Source of the DNA: UBA1660 sp964462035
GTDB lineage: Bacteria > Myxococcota_A > Polyangia > Polyangiales > Houyiibacteriaceae
Direction of reading: 5' to 3'
Length of the DNA stretch: 64,000 nucleotides
Assembly (NCBI GenBank): GCA_964462035.1
Contig: CAYXAP010000002.1
Location: 1 to 64,000 of the forward strand
In this document: piece after piece, positions 11,099-19,596 of the stretch
Position numbering within the stretch: the stretch's first letter is position 1
How the letters are laid out: each line of letters opens with the position of its first letter
Program-made: the position numbers and the translations under genes
Notes under the pieces: generated by a model
Told to the model about the DNA's origin: nothing
Database searches by the model: none
Seen by the model: the letters and a program-made list of their open reading frames with translations, nothing else

Positions 11099-11944
11099 TC
11101 AGCGATGGGCGTCGACGAGCTCTCGGAGCGCGTCGACGCCCTTCGTCGTTCGGGCGCCGTACCAGAAGAGGTCGCGCCCGTTGACCGGCACGATGGTGGC
11201 CTCGACTCCCGCGGCCCTCAGCGCTTCGGCGTCGGCCTCGCCGAACTCGTAGGGCTCGTCCGGGAGCAGGACGAGCTCGGGCTCGCGTGCGACGACCTCG
11301 TCGAGGGTCACCCGCGGGTAGCGGGTGTCGCGGCCCTTCACGCGTTCACCGGTCAGCGGCGCGCGCTTGCCCAGGTCCGCCGCGAGCGGGTAGCGCCGCG
11401 GCCGGTCTGCGAAGACGTTCACCGCGCCGACGAGATCGAGCAGGTCGCTCGCGAAGGCGCCGCCGTCGAAGGTCATCCACGGGTCCCGCCAGATCGGCAC
11501 GAAGACCCGCACGGGGTCCGCGGGTCGGCAACGCGCGACGGCCGCCTCGATCGGCGAGACGTCGACGGGAACGCCCATCAGTGTTCCGAGCGTCCTCAGG
11601 TACTCGGTCGACTCGGCGACGGTCCGGGGGAAGCTCACGTGCACCGGGAGCCCGGCCGCGATCATCGCCTCGACGCCGTGGCGGGCGTTCTCTTCCTGGT
11701 TGGCCAGCACCAGGTCCGGCTCGAGCGCTCGCACCACGTCGACATCGGCGTCCTTGGTGCCACCGACGTCGGGCACCTCGAGGACCCCCTCCGGTTCCAC
11801 ACAGTAGCGCGTCCGCCCGACCAGCCGATCGAGGCCACCGAGCCAGGCCACCGACGAGGTCTCGCTCGGCACGAGCGACACGATCCGCCGGGGAGCCCGG
11901 TCGAGCTCCACCGTCCGGCCCAGGGCGTCCATCACGGCGATCAC
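11099..11944 (-). CDS. BtuF-like helical-backbone metal/cobalamin receptor lacking a signal peptide
   Basis: Product of 281 residues matching class III periplasmic binding proteins (BtuF/FepB type). It opens with DALGRTVELDRAPRRIVSLVPSETSSVAWLG and continues with DVGGTKDADVDVVRALEPDLVLANQEEN and EPELVLLPDEPYEF. These proteins normally bind cobalamin, haem or iron-siderophore and deliver it to an ABC transporter. Here no signal peptide precedes the first strand: the ATG codes for MIAVMDALG. No permease or ATPase gene is adjacent. It may act in the cytoplasm, or a start could be missed, though no upstream in-frame signal-like sequence was seen. The 3' end faces the amidohydrolase gene. Confidence 0.8.
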   Translation of the reverse strand: MIAVMDALGRTVELDRAPRRIVSLVPSETSSVAWLGGLDRLVGRTRYCVEPEGVLEVPDVGGTKDADVDVVRALEPDLVLANQEENARHGVEAMIAAGLPVHVSFPRTVAESTEYLRTLGTLMGVPVDVSPIEAAVARCRPADPVRVFVPIWRDPWMTFDGGAFASDLLDLVGAVNVFADRPRRYPLAADLGKRAPLTGERVKGRDTRYPRVTLDEVVAREPELVLLPDEPYEFGEADAEALRAAGVEATIVPVNGRDLFWYGARTTKGVDALRELVDAHR

Positions 11945-12013
11945 GCGCCGAGCCTAGCGCTCCATCGCACGAACGAAAGCCGACCCGGAGGTCACCACGA
12001 GGCCACTCCGAGA

Positions 12014-12042
12014 TTGAAGCCGTGCCACCTTCGAGGTAGGCT
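12014..12042 (+). promoter_or_regulatory. Sigma-70-type promoter upstream of the 12.1-kb gene
   Basis: TTGAAG at 12014-12019 and TAGGCT at 12037-12042 are separated by 17 bases, the optimal spacing. The predicted start near 12049 gives a short leader to the gene at 12093. Confidence 0.55.
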
Positions 12043-12092
12043 CCTCATTCGGGAACTCTAGGGGGGTGACCGAGGAAAACCACCCAGTGAGC

Positions 12093-12518
12093 ATGTCGAA
12101 CGACGCGTCGATCAAAGAGGCGCTCGAGAACGCGGGCATCGAGATCTACCGCTCGACCGCGGAAGAAGTGCACGTCGCCGAGCGAGTCCGACTCCACATC
12201 ATGGACTCGGGCGTACGAGTCCTCGCGGAGGGCGAGCTGCGGGTCCGTTTCACGGCTCGCTCCCAGCGCTCGGACTTCCCCAACGCCGACAGCACGGCGC
12301 TCTTTTCCCGCGTCCGGGAGGACGTCGGAACCCGCGCCACGGAGCGCGGCTACGAAGAGACCGAGACCGCCGTCCGCGAGGTGAAGGACCCCGTCGACGA
12401 CGCCCGCGTGCTCGATGTGTGGCACGAGGTCGTCTACGAAAAGGCGACCGATCCGGAGCAGCTCGTGGACGAGGTCCGCTGGGCGCTCAGCGTCGAGAAG
12501 TACGTCTCCGCCGAGTGA
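12093..12518 (+). CDS. Conserved protein of unknown function (141 aa)
   Basis: Soluble, charged product with no signal or membrane segment. It opens MSNDASIKEALENAGIEIYRS and includes VAERVRLHIMDSGVRVLAEGEL, FTARSQRSDFPNADS and a C-terminal VLDVWHEVVYEKATD...VRWALSVEKYV. It resembles small proteins I associate with myxobacteria that have no assigned role. The start is not settled: GTG codons at 12066 and 12087 are in frame, and the 12087 one is better spaced (about 10 bases) from GAGGA at 12072. ATG 12093 was chosen because conserved-looking sequence begins there. A clear promoter lies upstream. Codon use matches its neighbours, so it is probably a native gene. Confidence 0.75.
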   Translation: MSNDASIKEALENAGIEIYRSTAEEVHVAERVRLHIMDSGVRVLAEGELRVRFTARSQRSDFPNADSTALFSRVREDVGTRATERGYEETETAVREVKDPVDDARVLDVWHEVVYEKATDPEQLVDEVRWALSVEKYVSAE

Positions 12519-12579
12519 GCGGGACGGTGGGTGCACGAAGGTTGCACACCTACACCACGCACCTTCTCACACATTCCTC

Positions 12580-12607
12580 TTGACTCTGCGCTGACGGGGA
12601 ATAGATC
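12580..12607 (+). promoter_or_regulatory. Promoter for the cold-shock gene
   Basis: TTGACT at 12580-12585 and TAGATC at 12602-12607 are separated by 16 bases. The predicted start near 12613 leaves a leader of about 95 bases before the ATG at 12708, longer than for other genes here and typical of cold-shock messages. Confidence 0.5.
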
Positions 12608-12641
12608 CCTCAATCGGTGGGAGAGTGTGTGCTCCCGCCTG

Positions 12642-12658
12642 CCCTGGCATCGCCAGGG
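12642..12658 (+). promoter_or_regulatory. Stable hairpin in the cold-shock gene leader
   Basis: CCCTGGC (12642-12648) pairs perfectly with GCCAGGG (12652-12658) around ATC. GCTCC at 12631-12635 could alternatively pair with GGAGC at 12657-12661, so two exclusive folds exist within the leader of the cold-shock gene. A temperature-sensing role is inferred from the family and is untested. Confidence 0.5.
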
Positions 12659-12707
12659 AGCGCACGTGTCGTGCGCTGAGCAATGTGTTCAGAGGAGGGG
12701 TCGGCAT

Positions 12708-12983
12708 ATGGATGTCGCGAAGGTCGAAACTCCAGAGACCATGGGTGCGCTGCACCACTTGGACGGCGTGTCGGGGGACGGGCCGCTCGAGATCGGGGTG
12801 GTCAAGTGGTTCAACAACGCCAAGGGATGGGGCTTCATCAGCCGCCAAGACGGGTCGGACGTCTTCGTCCACTACTCGCAGATCGACGGTGACGGGTACC
12901 GCACGCTGAAGCAGGGCCAAGAGGTCCGCTTCCTGCTCAAGCGGGGACCGCGCGGTCAGTTCGCCGAGCAGGTCACGTTCTAG
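12708..12983 (+). CDS. Cold-shock domain protein (CspA family) with N-terminal extension
   Basis: Small nucleic-acid chaperone of 91 residues. The cold-shock fold spans about 27-91: IGVVKWFNNAKGWGFISR contains RNP1 (KGWGFI) and DVFVHYSQI contains RNP2 (VFVHY), followed by GYRTLKQGQEVRF. Such proteins bind single-stranded RNA or DNA and melt structure. The usual CspA is about 70 residues; here 26 extra residues of unknown role precede the fold. The ATG at 12708 was chosen because AGGAGGGG lies 8 bases before it, one of the strongest ribosome sites in the window. The leader carries a stable hairpin and a promoter of its own. Confidence 0.93.
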   Translation: MDVAKVETPETMGALHHLDGVSGDGPLEIGVVKWFNNAKGWGFISRQDGSDVFVHYSQIDGDGYRTLKQGQEVRFLLKRGPRGQFAEQVTF

Positions 12984-13024
12984 CGGCGCTTGGCTCCACC
13001 CGCCGCTAGCGCTAGGTACGCGGC

Positions 13025-13630
13025 GTGAGTGAAGCCAACACCGAGCGCGACCCCATCGCGTGGGTCGCCGAGATCCTCGAAGCCGCGGAGGCCGCCGAAG
13101 GCGGTCACCCCGAGCGTGACCCGATGCGGGTCGCGCTCGCCACGGCGGACGCCGATGGGCGTCCGTCCGTGCGCTACGTGCTCCTCAAGGGGTTCGGGGC
13201 GGACGGGTTCGTCTTCTACACCAACTACGGCAGCTCCAAGGCCGCCGAGCTCGACGCGAACCCGCACGCCGCCCTCGCCTTCCACTGGTGGAGCACCGGC
13301 GTGCAGGTGCGCGCGCGCGGCCCGGTCGCCCGGCTCGCCGACGCCGAGTCGGACGCCTACTTCGCCAGCCGCTCCCGCGGCAGCCAGCTCGGTGCGTGGG
13401 CTTCCGACCAGAGCTGCCCGCTGGAGAGCCGAGCGGCCCTCGAGGGCCAGCTGAAAGCCGTGGAAGCGCGTTTCGAGGGCCAGGACGTGCCCCGGCCGCC
13501 GAATTGGGGCGGCTACCGGCTCTCCCCCATCCGCCTGGAAATCTGGCTGAACGGCCCCCACCGGCTCCACGATCGCTTCGAGTTCGAGCCGACCGAGAGC
13601 GGCTGGGCCGGCCGACGACTCGCGCCCTGA
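13025..13630 (+). CDS. pdxH: Pyridoxamine 5'-phosphate oxidase
   Basis: FMN enzyme that oxidises pyridoxine or pyridoxamine 5'-phosphate to pyridoxal 5'-phosphate in the cytoplasm. The 201-residue product has the full family order: PMRVALATADADGRPSVRYVLLKGFGADGFVFYTNYGS-SKAAEL, FHWWSTGVQVRARGPV, SRGSQLGAWASDQS, and the C-terminal PPNWGGYRLSPIRLEIWLNGPHRLHDRFEF whose RLHDR carries substrate-binding Arg and His. The start is a GTG with no clear ribosome site; a TAGGTA hexamer lies 10 bases upstream, so the message may have a very short leader. It is a single-gene unit with a hairpin 20 bases after the stop. Confidence 0.95.
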   Translation: MSEANTERDPIAWVAEILEAAEAAEGGHPERDPMRVALATADADGRPSVRYVLLKGFGADGFVFYTNYGSSKAAELDANPHAALAFHWWSTGVQVRARGPVARLADAESDAYFASRSRGSQLGAWASDQSCPLESRAALEGQLKAVEARFEGQDVPRPPNWGGYRLSPIRLEIWLNGPHRLHDRFEFEPTESGWAGRRLAP

Positions 13631-13649
13631 GCGGTCCACCTGGGAGGGT

Positions 13650-13666
13650 GAACGCGATCCGCGTTC
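13650..13666 (+). terminator. Hairpin after pdxH, weak terminator
   Basis: GAACGCG (13650-13656) and CGCGTTC (13660-13666) form a perfect 7-bp stem with an ATC loop, 20 bases after the pdxH stop. No T tract follows, so a terminator or RNA-end stabiliser role is only likely. Confidence 0.45.
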
Positions 13667-13736
13667 GGGGTCGGCTCTATCAGCCCGCGCGCCGATATTC
13701 CCGCGCCCACGATGTGTGATAGCGTCCCACGCCGAC

Positions 13737-16700
13737 ATGGACCCCCGGGCGGACGAACTGATAGGGCGCCTTCGTCGAAACCCCGACGATGACGCAGCAT
13801 TTCGGGCGCTGGGCGATCACTACCGGCAGCTCGGAGACTTTGCATCCCTGGCCAACCTGCTCGAAGGATGGGCCGGGCGAGCCACCGATCCGCAGTCGGC
13901 GGCGAAGGGCTACATCCAGGCGGGCGAGATCGTCTCGGGTCATCTGGGCGACCCCGGCCGCGCGCGAACGCTCTTCGAGCAGGCCCTCGCGCGCGATCCC
14001 CACGCGGACGGAGCGCTCGACGGCCTCCTCGCGATGGTCGAGGGCCAGGACCCGGCGGCGACGCTCGACCTGCTCCGTCGCCGGGGCTCGCTGCAGCAGC
14101 ACCGCGGCGACCACCGCGGGCTCGCCGACACCGAGTACCGCATCGGTCACCTCTACGAGCACGACTACGCGCGACCCGACAAGGCCATCGCGCACTACCG
14201 CAAGGCCTTCGAAGCCGACCCGGCGTTGGTCCCGGCGATCTACGCCGCGCGCGAGATCTATCGGAAGGCGGGCAACCACAAGGCCGCCGCGACGCTCTTC
14301 GAGCTCGAGATCAAGGCCGAGCAGAGCCAGGAGCGTCGCGTGGCGCTGCTCCGCGAGCTCGCGCACACGCGGCAGAACCAGCTCAACGACATCGCGGGCG
14401 CGATCGACGCGCTCTCCCGCGCGGAGCGCGAAGCGGGCCACGATCTCGGTGTGCTGCACGAGCTCGCCACCGTGCTGCTCCAACGCGCCGAGAAGCGCGG
14501 CAAGGGGCAGGCGGCCGCCGACGATCGGCACAGGGCTGCGGACCTTCTGGCGCGCATCGCGGACCAGGTCCCGCCGGATCACGCCATCGCGTACTGCGAG
14601 TCGGCGCTCGATGCCTGGCCCGGTCACGAGCAAGCGATGGGGCTGCTGGAGCACCTCGCACAAGAGACCTCGCAGGAGGAGCGCCTGCCGGTGCGATGGG
14701 TGGCGTACCTGCAGGTCGCCGCCGAAGGCGCGGGCGCCAACGACCGCCGCAAGCGGCTCGGCCTCGCCTACGTGGACGCAGGGCAGACCGGCGACGCCAT
14801 CGTCTGCCTCGAGCCGCTGCTCGAGATGGGCGACGCCGAGGCCGCCAACGCGCTCGTCGAGCTCTATCGCGAACAGGGGCGGGACGACGACGCGCTCCGC
14901 GCCATGAGCCTCGCGGTCGAGTCGCTCCCGATGGGCGAGCGGCTACCGCGCCTCGAAGAGATCCTGCGGGCGCTACAGACCCAGGGCGACCACGAGGGCG
15001 CCATGGCTCGCGCCCGGGAGATCCTCTCGATCGATCCGGGTCACGAGGACGCCCTCACCTACCTCGAGGGTCGGCTCCGCAAGGAAGAGGACCACCTCCA
15101 GCTGCGCGATCTCGCGCTCGCCTTCGCGCAGGTCTCCGGGCCACCGGTCGAGTCCAAGATCCCCCGCCTCGAGGAAGCCGCCGCGCTCTCGGAGGACGAG
15201 CTCGGCGACATCGAAGGCGCCATCCGAGCCTGGGGCACCCTGTGGCACCTGGCGCCCGCCCACGCCGACGCACCCCGCGAGCTCGCGCGCCTCTTCGAGG
15301 CCGGTCAGCGCTGGGACGAGCTGGTCCAGGTGCTCGAGCAGCAGAACATCACCACCACGGACCTCGACCAGAAGATCGAGATCCTCTGGCGCCTCGTCAC
15401 CATCCACCGCGACCAGCGGCAGGACCTGCACTCGACGATCGCCACGCTCCACAGCATCCGTGAGCTCCGCGCGGACGACATGGAGGCCGCCGCCGCGCTC
15501 TGCGATGCGTTGCTGCAGGCCGGCGACATCCCGGCCGCGCTGCCGCTGCTCGAGCAGCGCATCGACACCGCCACCGATCGCGACGACCGCATCCGGCTCC
15601 TCGAGCTCCTGGCCTCGACCCTCGAGACGCAGGCCCAGGACTTCGAGGGCGCGTTCCACGCGTCCGCCCGCCTGCTCGACGAGGACCCGGCCAACTTCGG
15701 CGCCCTCGATCGGATGGAGCGCATCGACGAGCAGACGGGCAACCAGGCTCGGCTCGTCGAGACGCTCGCCTACCGCGCCGAGGTGCTCGACGGAGACGAG
15801 CGCGCCGAGGTGCTCGCGCGGATCGCGGACATCGTCGACCAGCGGCTCGGTGACCTCGAGCGCGCAGCGGACTACTATCAACAGGCGCTCGACGCGGCCC
15901 CGGGCAACCCGACGGTGCTCGACGCGCTCTGCGGCGTCTACGATCGCTCCAAGCGATACAAGGACCTGGTCGTGATGCTTCGCGAGCGAGCGAAGGTGGA
16001 GGAAGACCCCGCCGCGCGCTCCGAGCTCTACCGACGCATCGCCCGGACACTGGGCAGCCGCGTCGGCAACCTGGACGCCGCCGCCGAAGCGTGGGAGCGC
16101 GTGCTCGAGGCGGGTGACGACGAGGAGGCGCTGCGCGCGTTGGCCGAGCGTCGCCGCGCCGCTGGCGACGAGCCCGGCCTCGAAGCGCTGCTCGAGCGGC
16201 TCGCCGCGGTGGTCGAGGACCCCACCGAGCAGCGCGACCTCCTGGTCGAGCGCGCGCAGATCCTGGAGCGCCTCGACCGGCGCTCCGACGCGATCGAGGT
16301 CGTCCGCGGAGTCGCCGACGAGCTCGCGCCGCAGCACCTGCCCACCCTGCAGCTACTCGCGCAGCTCTGCGAAGCGGACGAGGACGACAGCGGGCTCGCG
16401 GACGCGCTCGAGCGCCAGATGGGCCTGCTCGAGGACGCCGGACTCCGGCTGCCCATCGCGCGCAAGCTCGCCGATCTCTACGACGGACCGCTCGAGGACC
16501 GAACGAAGGCCATCGCCGCGCTCTATGCGTGGGTCGAGGCCGACGGAACCGATCTCGAACCCCAGAAGCGCCTCGTGGACCACCTCGGAGCCGAGGAGCG
16601 CTACCAGGAGCTGGTCGCTGCGCTCGACGCCGTCGCCCACCTCGAGCCCGACGAGGAGCTCAGCGGTGAAGCGGTCCGGCGCGCCGCCACGGTCTCCGCG

Positions 16701-19061
16701 AAAAAGCTCGAGAACATCGACGCCGCCTGGAACCGACTGGCGCCGCGCATCGACATCGACTCCGCCGCGGACGAGCAGCTCGCCGCCCTGGCGGAAGCGC
16801 ACGGGCGAAACGAGGCACTGGCCGAGCTCTACGTCGCGCGAGCGAAGACCCTCGACGACGTCGACGCACAGAAGAAGCGCTGGCTGGACGCCGCCACGGT
16901 TTACGAGGAACGACTCGAGAACATGGCCCACGCCCTCGAGGCCACGCTCCGCGCGTACGCCCTCGATCTCACCGACGAGGCAATGCTCGAGGTGGTCGAG
17001 CGGCGCGCGGGCCTCGCCGACGCGTGGGACCGGCTGGCGCAGGTCTACGAGAAGCTCATCCGCGACGCCGAGCCCGAGCAGAAGGTCTCGCTGCTGGTGC
17101 GGCACAGCCGCATCCTCGAGGCCGCGGGCGACTACAGCGGCGCGCTCGATCGCTTGCTGCGGGCCTGCTCGCTCGCGCCGGGCGACGACGAGATCCTGGC
17201 GCTCGCCGAGGCCATGGCCCCCCGGGCCGATCGCGCGGAGGAGATGCTCCACGTCTACGAAGTCCGAAAGGCGAAGGCCGACAACCACGAGGACCGGATG
17301 GAGGCGCTCGGCCGAGCGGTCCGGCTCTGCGACCTGGTGATGAAGGACCGGGAGCAGGCCTTCCGCTTCGTCGCGCAGGGGGTCGCGCTCTCGCTCAAGT
17401 CGGAAGCCGTCCACGACACGCTGGAGGAGCTCGTCGAGGAGCTCGACATCAAGCGGCCGGAGCCCACGCCGACCGACGCCCGCGAGCGGTTGGCGAAGCT
17501 CTACGTCCTGCTCGGCGACGAATCCGACGGCGACCCGCGAACGAGCGGCGAGCTGATGCGCCGAGCGGCACGCCTCTTCGAGCACGAGCTCGACCAAGCC
17601 ACCAAAGCCTTCGTGGTGCTGCGCACGGCATCGACCCGCGCGCCGGTCCCCGAGATCCTGGACCCGCTCGAAGCCCTCGCCGAGCGTCAGGGGCTCCAAG
17701 CACAGCTCGACCCCCACTACGCGGAGCTCGTGGAGGAGGCCATCGACCAGAAGTCGGCGTCGATGCTGCTCGAGCGTCGCGGCCGCCTCCTCGAAGAGGG
17801 CCTGGAGAAGCCGAGCGCGGCGGCCGACGTGTATGCCAAGCTCACGACCATCGCCCGCGGCGACGAAGCGACCGACGCCGCCGCCGACAAGTGGCTGCGC
17901 TGCCTGCGTGCGGCCAAGCGCTGGCAGGACCTGCTGAGCGCGCTGCAGCGCGAATCCCTGCGCGCCCGAAAGCGCCCCGAGCGCCGCGGCGCCCTGCTCC
18001 GCGAGGAAGCGACGCTCTGGGAAGAGCAGCTCGGGAACGCCTGGGAAGCGATCGACGTCTGGAAGAAGCTCCGGAAGCTCGACCCCGAGGATCCGGAGCC
18101 GAACGAGGCGATCGCGCGGCTCGAGGAGAGCAGCAAGGGCCATGAGGAGCCCTCGACGAGCGAGCTGCTCGCGCTCGACGAGGCGCCGGTCGAAGACGCC
18201 GAAGCGCCCGAGCTCGCACCCGAGCAAGCCGGCGCCCTCGCGTCCGCCGAGGCCGAGCTGGACGCGCTCCTCGCCGACGACGAGGGGACCAACGAAGCCG
18301 TCGAGGACGCGGCGCTCCTCGACGCGGTCGAGAGCGTCGAAGAGACCGGAGAGCTCGAGGCCACGAGCGAGGTAGGGGTCTCCGCCGCCGACGTCTCCGC
18401 CGACCCCTTCGAGGAGGACGAGCACGAGCTGGTCGCGCCGGTCGACGACCCCTTCGAGGATGTCGTCGAAGCACCGGCCGAGGTCGAGCCGACGGCCCTC
18501 GCGTCGAGCGAAGACGCAGGCGAGGACTTCGGTGAGGCTGGGTCGGACGAGGTCCTGGACTCGGCCACCGGCGAGCTCGATGTGAGCGACCTGGAGAGCG
18601 CGGACGAGGCGGACGTCATGTCCGTCGAGGAGGACTGGGTCGAAGAGGGCTGGGCAGGCGCCGCTGACACCAGCAAGGGCCCCGCCGTCGAGGACGTGCT
18701 CGCCGAGCAGGCGCTCGCCGGCGCGGCGGTGGACGCGGACGAGGTCCTCACCGACGAGGCTCCGGCCGTAGGCCCCGGTGCACTCCTGGACGCGTCCACC
18801 CAGGAGCTCGACGACCTCGAGGAGCTCGTCGAAGAAGTGGAGCCCGCCCCGGCGCTGCTGGACGCCTCCACCCAGGAGCTCGACGACCTCGAGGATCTGG
18901 TGGAAGACGTCGACGCCGAGGAGCTCGACCTGGACGAGCTCGAGGTCGAAGAGATCCAGGCCGCTCCCTCGATGCCCCCGCCCCCGCCGGGGAAGACGTC
19001 GATGCCGCCCCCGCCGCCGGGCTCGCTGCCCCCGCCCCCGCCGCCGACGCCCGACGACTGA
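13737..19061 (+). CDS. Giant TPR-repeat protein with acidic and proline-rich tail (1774 aa)
   Basis: Residues 1-1460 or so are almost entirely helical TPR-type repeats, recognisable by spaced motifs such as RARTLFEQALARDPHADGAL, KAIAHYRKAFEADPALVPAI and RAADYYQQALDAAPGNPTVL. The C-terminal 300 residues are a different kind of sequence: very acidic (Asp/Glu/Ala/Val), with a duplicated block LLDASTQELDDLE (near 1684 and 1707), ending in poly-proline runs separated by KTSM and GSL. No signal peptide or membrane helix is seen, so it should be cytoplasmic scaffolding. ATG 13737 was chosen over an in-frame GTG at 13716; neither has a ribosome site. A partner for the acidic tail is unknown. Large TPR proteins of this kind are common in myxobacteria. 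Confidence 0.88.
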   Translation: MDPRADELIGRLRRNPDDDAAFRALGDHYRQLGDFASLANLLEGWAGRATDPQSAAKGYIQAGEIVSGHLGDPGRARTLFEQALARDPHADGALDGLLAMVEGQDPAATLDLLRRRGSLQQHRGDHRGLADTEYRIGHLYEHDYARPDKAIAHYRKAFEADPALVPAIYAAREIYRKAGNHKAAATLFELEIKAEQSQERRVALLRELAHTRQNQLNDIAGAIDALSRAEREAGHDLGVLHELATVLLQRAEKRGKGQAAADDRHRAADLLARIADQVPPDHAIAYCESALDAWPGHEQAMGLLEHLAQETSQEERLPVRWVAYLQVAAEGAGANDRRKRLGLAYVDAGQTGDAIVCLEPLLEMGDAEAANALVELYREQGRDDDALRAMSLAVESLPMGERLPRLEEILRALQTQGDHEGAMARAREILSIDPGHEDALTYLEGRLRKEEDHLQLRDLALAFAQVSGPPVESKIPRLEEAAALSEDELGDIEGAIRAWGTLWHLAPAHADAPRELARLFEAGQRWDELVQVLEQQNITTTDLDQKIEILWRLVTIHRDQRQDLHSTIATLHSIRELRADDMEAAAALCDALLQAGDIPAALPLLEQRIDTATDRDDRIRLLELLASTLETQAQDFEGAFHASARLLDEDPANFGALDRMERIDEQTGNQARLVETLAYRAEVLDGDERAEVLARIADIVDQRLGDLERAADYYQQALDAAPGNPTVLDALCGVYDRSKRYKDLVVMLRERAKVEEDPAARSELYRRIARTLGSRVGNLDAAAEAWERVLEAGDDEEALRALAERRRAAGDEPGLEALLERLAAVVEDPTEQRDLLVERAQILERLDRRSDAIEVVRGVADELAPQHLPTLQLLAQLCEADEDDSGLADALERQMGLLEDAGLRLPIARKLADLYDGPLEDRTKAIAALYAWVEADGTDLEPQKRLVDHLGAEERYQELVAALDAVAHLEPDEELSGEAVRRAATVSAKKLENIDAAWNRLAPRIDIDSAADEQLAALAEAHGRNEALAELYVARAKTLDDVDAQKKRWLDAATVYEERLENMAHALEATLRAYALDLTDEAMLEVVERRAGLADAWDRLAQVYEKLIRDAEPEQKVSLLVRHSRILEAAGDYSGALDRLLRACSLAPGDDEILALAEAMAPRADRAEEMLHVYEVRKAKADNHEDRMEALGRAVRLCDLVMKDREQAFRFVAQGVALSLKSEAVHDTLEELVEELDIKRPEPTPTDARERLAKLYVLLGDESDGDPRTSGELMRRAARLFEHELDQATKAFVVLRTASTRAPVPEILDPLEALAERQGLQAQLDPHYAELVEEAIDQKSASMLLERRGRLLEEGLEKPSAAADVYAKLTTIARGDEATDAAADKWLRCLRAAKRWQDLLSALQRESLRARKRPERRGALLREEATLWEEQLGNAWEAIDVWKKLRKLDPEDPEPNEAIARLEESSKGHEEPSTSELLALDEAPVEDAEAPELAPEQAGALASAEAELDALLADDEGTNEAVEDAALLDAVESVEETGELEATSEVGVSAADVSADPFEEDEHELVAPVDDPFEDVVEAPAEVEPTALASSEDAGEDFGEAGSDEVLDSATGELDVSDLESADEADVMSVEEDWVEEGWAGAADTSKGPAVEDVLAEQALAGAAVDADEVLTDEAPAVGPGALLDASTQELDDLEELVEEVEPAPALLDASTQELDDLEDLVEDVDAEELDLDELEVEEIQAAPSMPPPPPGKTSMPPPPPGSLPPPPPPTPDD

Positions 19062-19121
19062 CGGGCGCCCGGGCCGATCTCGGGTGAGGATCCAACGACG
19101 GCACGCGAATGTGCCGGAATG

Positions 19122-19149
19122 TTGTCCTACATGTAGTCAAAGGTATGCT
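19122..19149 (+). promoter_or_regulatory. Promoter with leaderless geometry for the 19.2-kb pair
   Basis: TTGTCC at 19122-19127 and TATGCT at 19144-19149 are 16 bases apart. The ATG at 19156 begins 6 bases after the -10 box, so the message should start at the ATG itself. Confidence 0.6.
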
Positions 19150-19155
19150 TCGGCC

Positions 19156-19596
19156 ATGTCGCGGGGACCCGGGCTATCGAAGGCGCGTCGTGGCGCCTGC
19201 CTCAAGCGAGGAGCGCTGACCCGCGAGGGTGAGGAGCTGCTCTTCGCGCTCGCCGAACGGATGAGCGAAGGCGAGGTCCGTCAGACCCGCGGCGCTCGGG
19301 CGTACTACGGGAGCACCATGCTCACGGTCCACGCCCGCGATCTGGCGCCGCGATGGCGGGGCGAGCTCGACCTCTCCGTGCTCCGGGCGGCCATCGACGG
19401 CTCGGTGCGCGTGCGCCTGCGCGCCATGCGTCTGGCGTGCGCCGACGCGGCCCATCGCGCCCCGTCCGAGGCGCTCGGGACGGCCATCGTGGAGACCCGC
19501 ATCACCCAGGTGGACGACCGCCTCCATATCGACGTCGACGTCGAGGTGCCCCTCGACTTGGCCCGCGCGGGCGGGCACGCTCCCGAAGAGTCGTGA
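19156..19596 (+). CDS. Conserved protein of unknown function (146 aa), coupled to the MerR-TPR gene
   Basis: Soluble, Arg-rich product without signal or membrane segment. Visible stretches are ALTREGEELLFALAERMSEG, ARAYYGSTMLTVHARDLAP and a final VDDRLHIDVDVEVPLDLA. I do not recognise a named domain. It has a leaderless-type promoter. Its TGA overlaps the GTG start of the next gene in GTGA, so the two are translationally coupled, and it probably works with that regulator-like protein. Confidence 0.75.
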   Translation: MSRGPGLSKARRGACLKRGALTREGEELLFALAERMSEGEVRQTRGARAYYGSTMLTVHARDLAPRWRGELDLSVLRAAIDGSVRVRLRAMRLACADAAHRAPSEALGTAIVETRITQVDDRLHIDVDVEVPLDLARAGGHAPEES

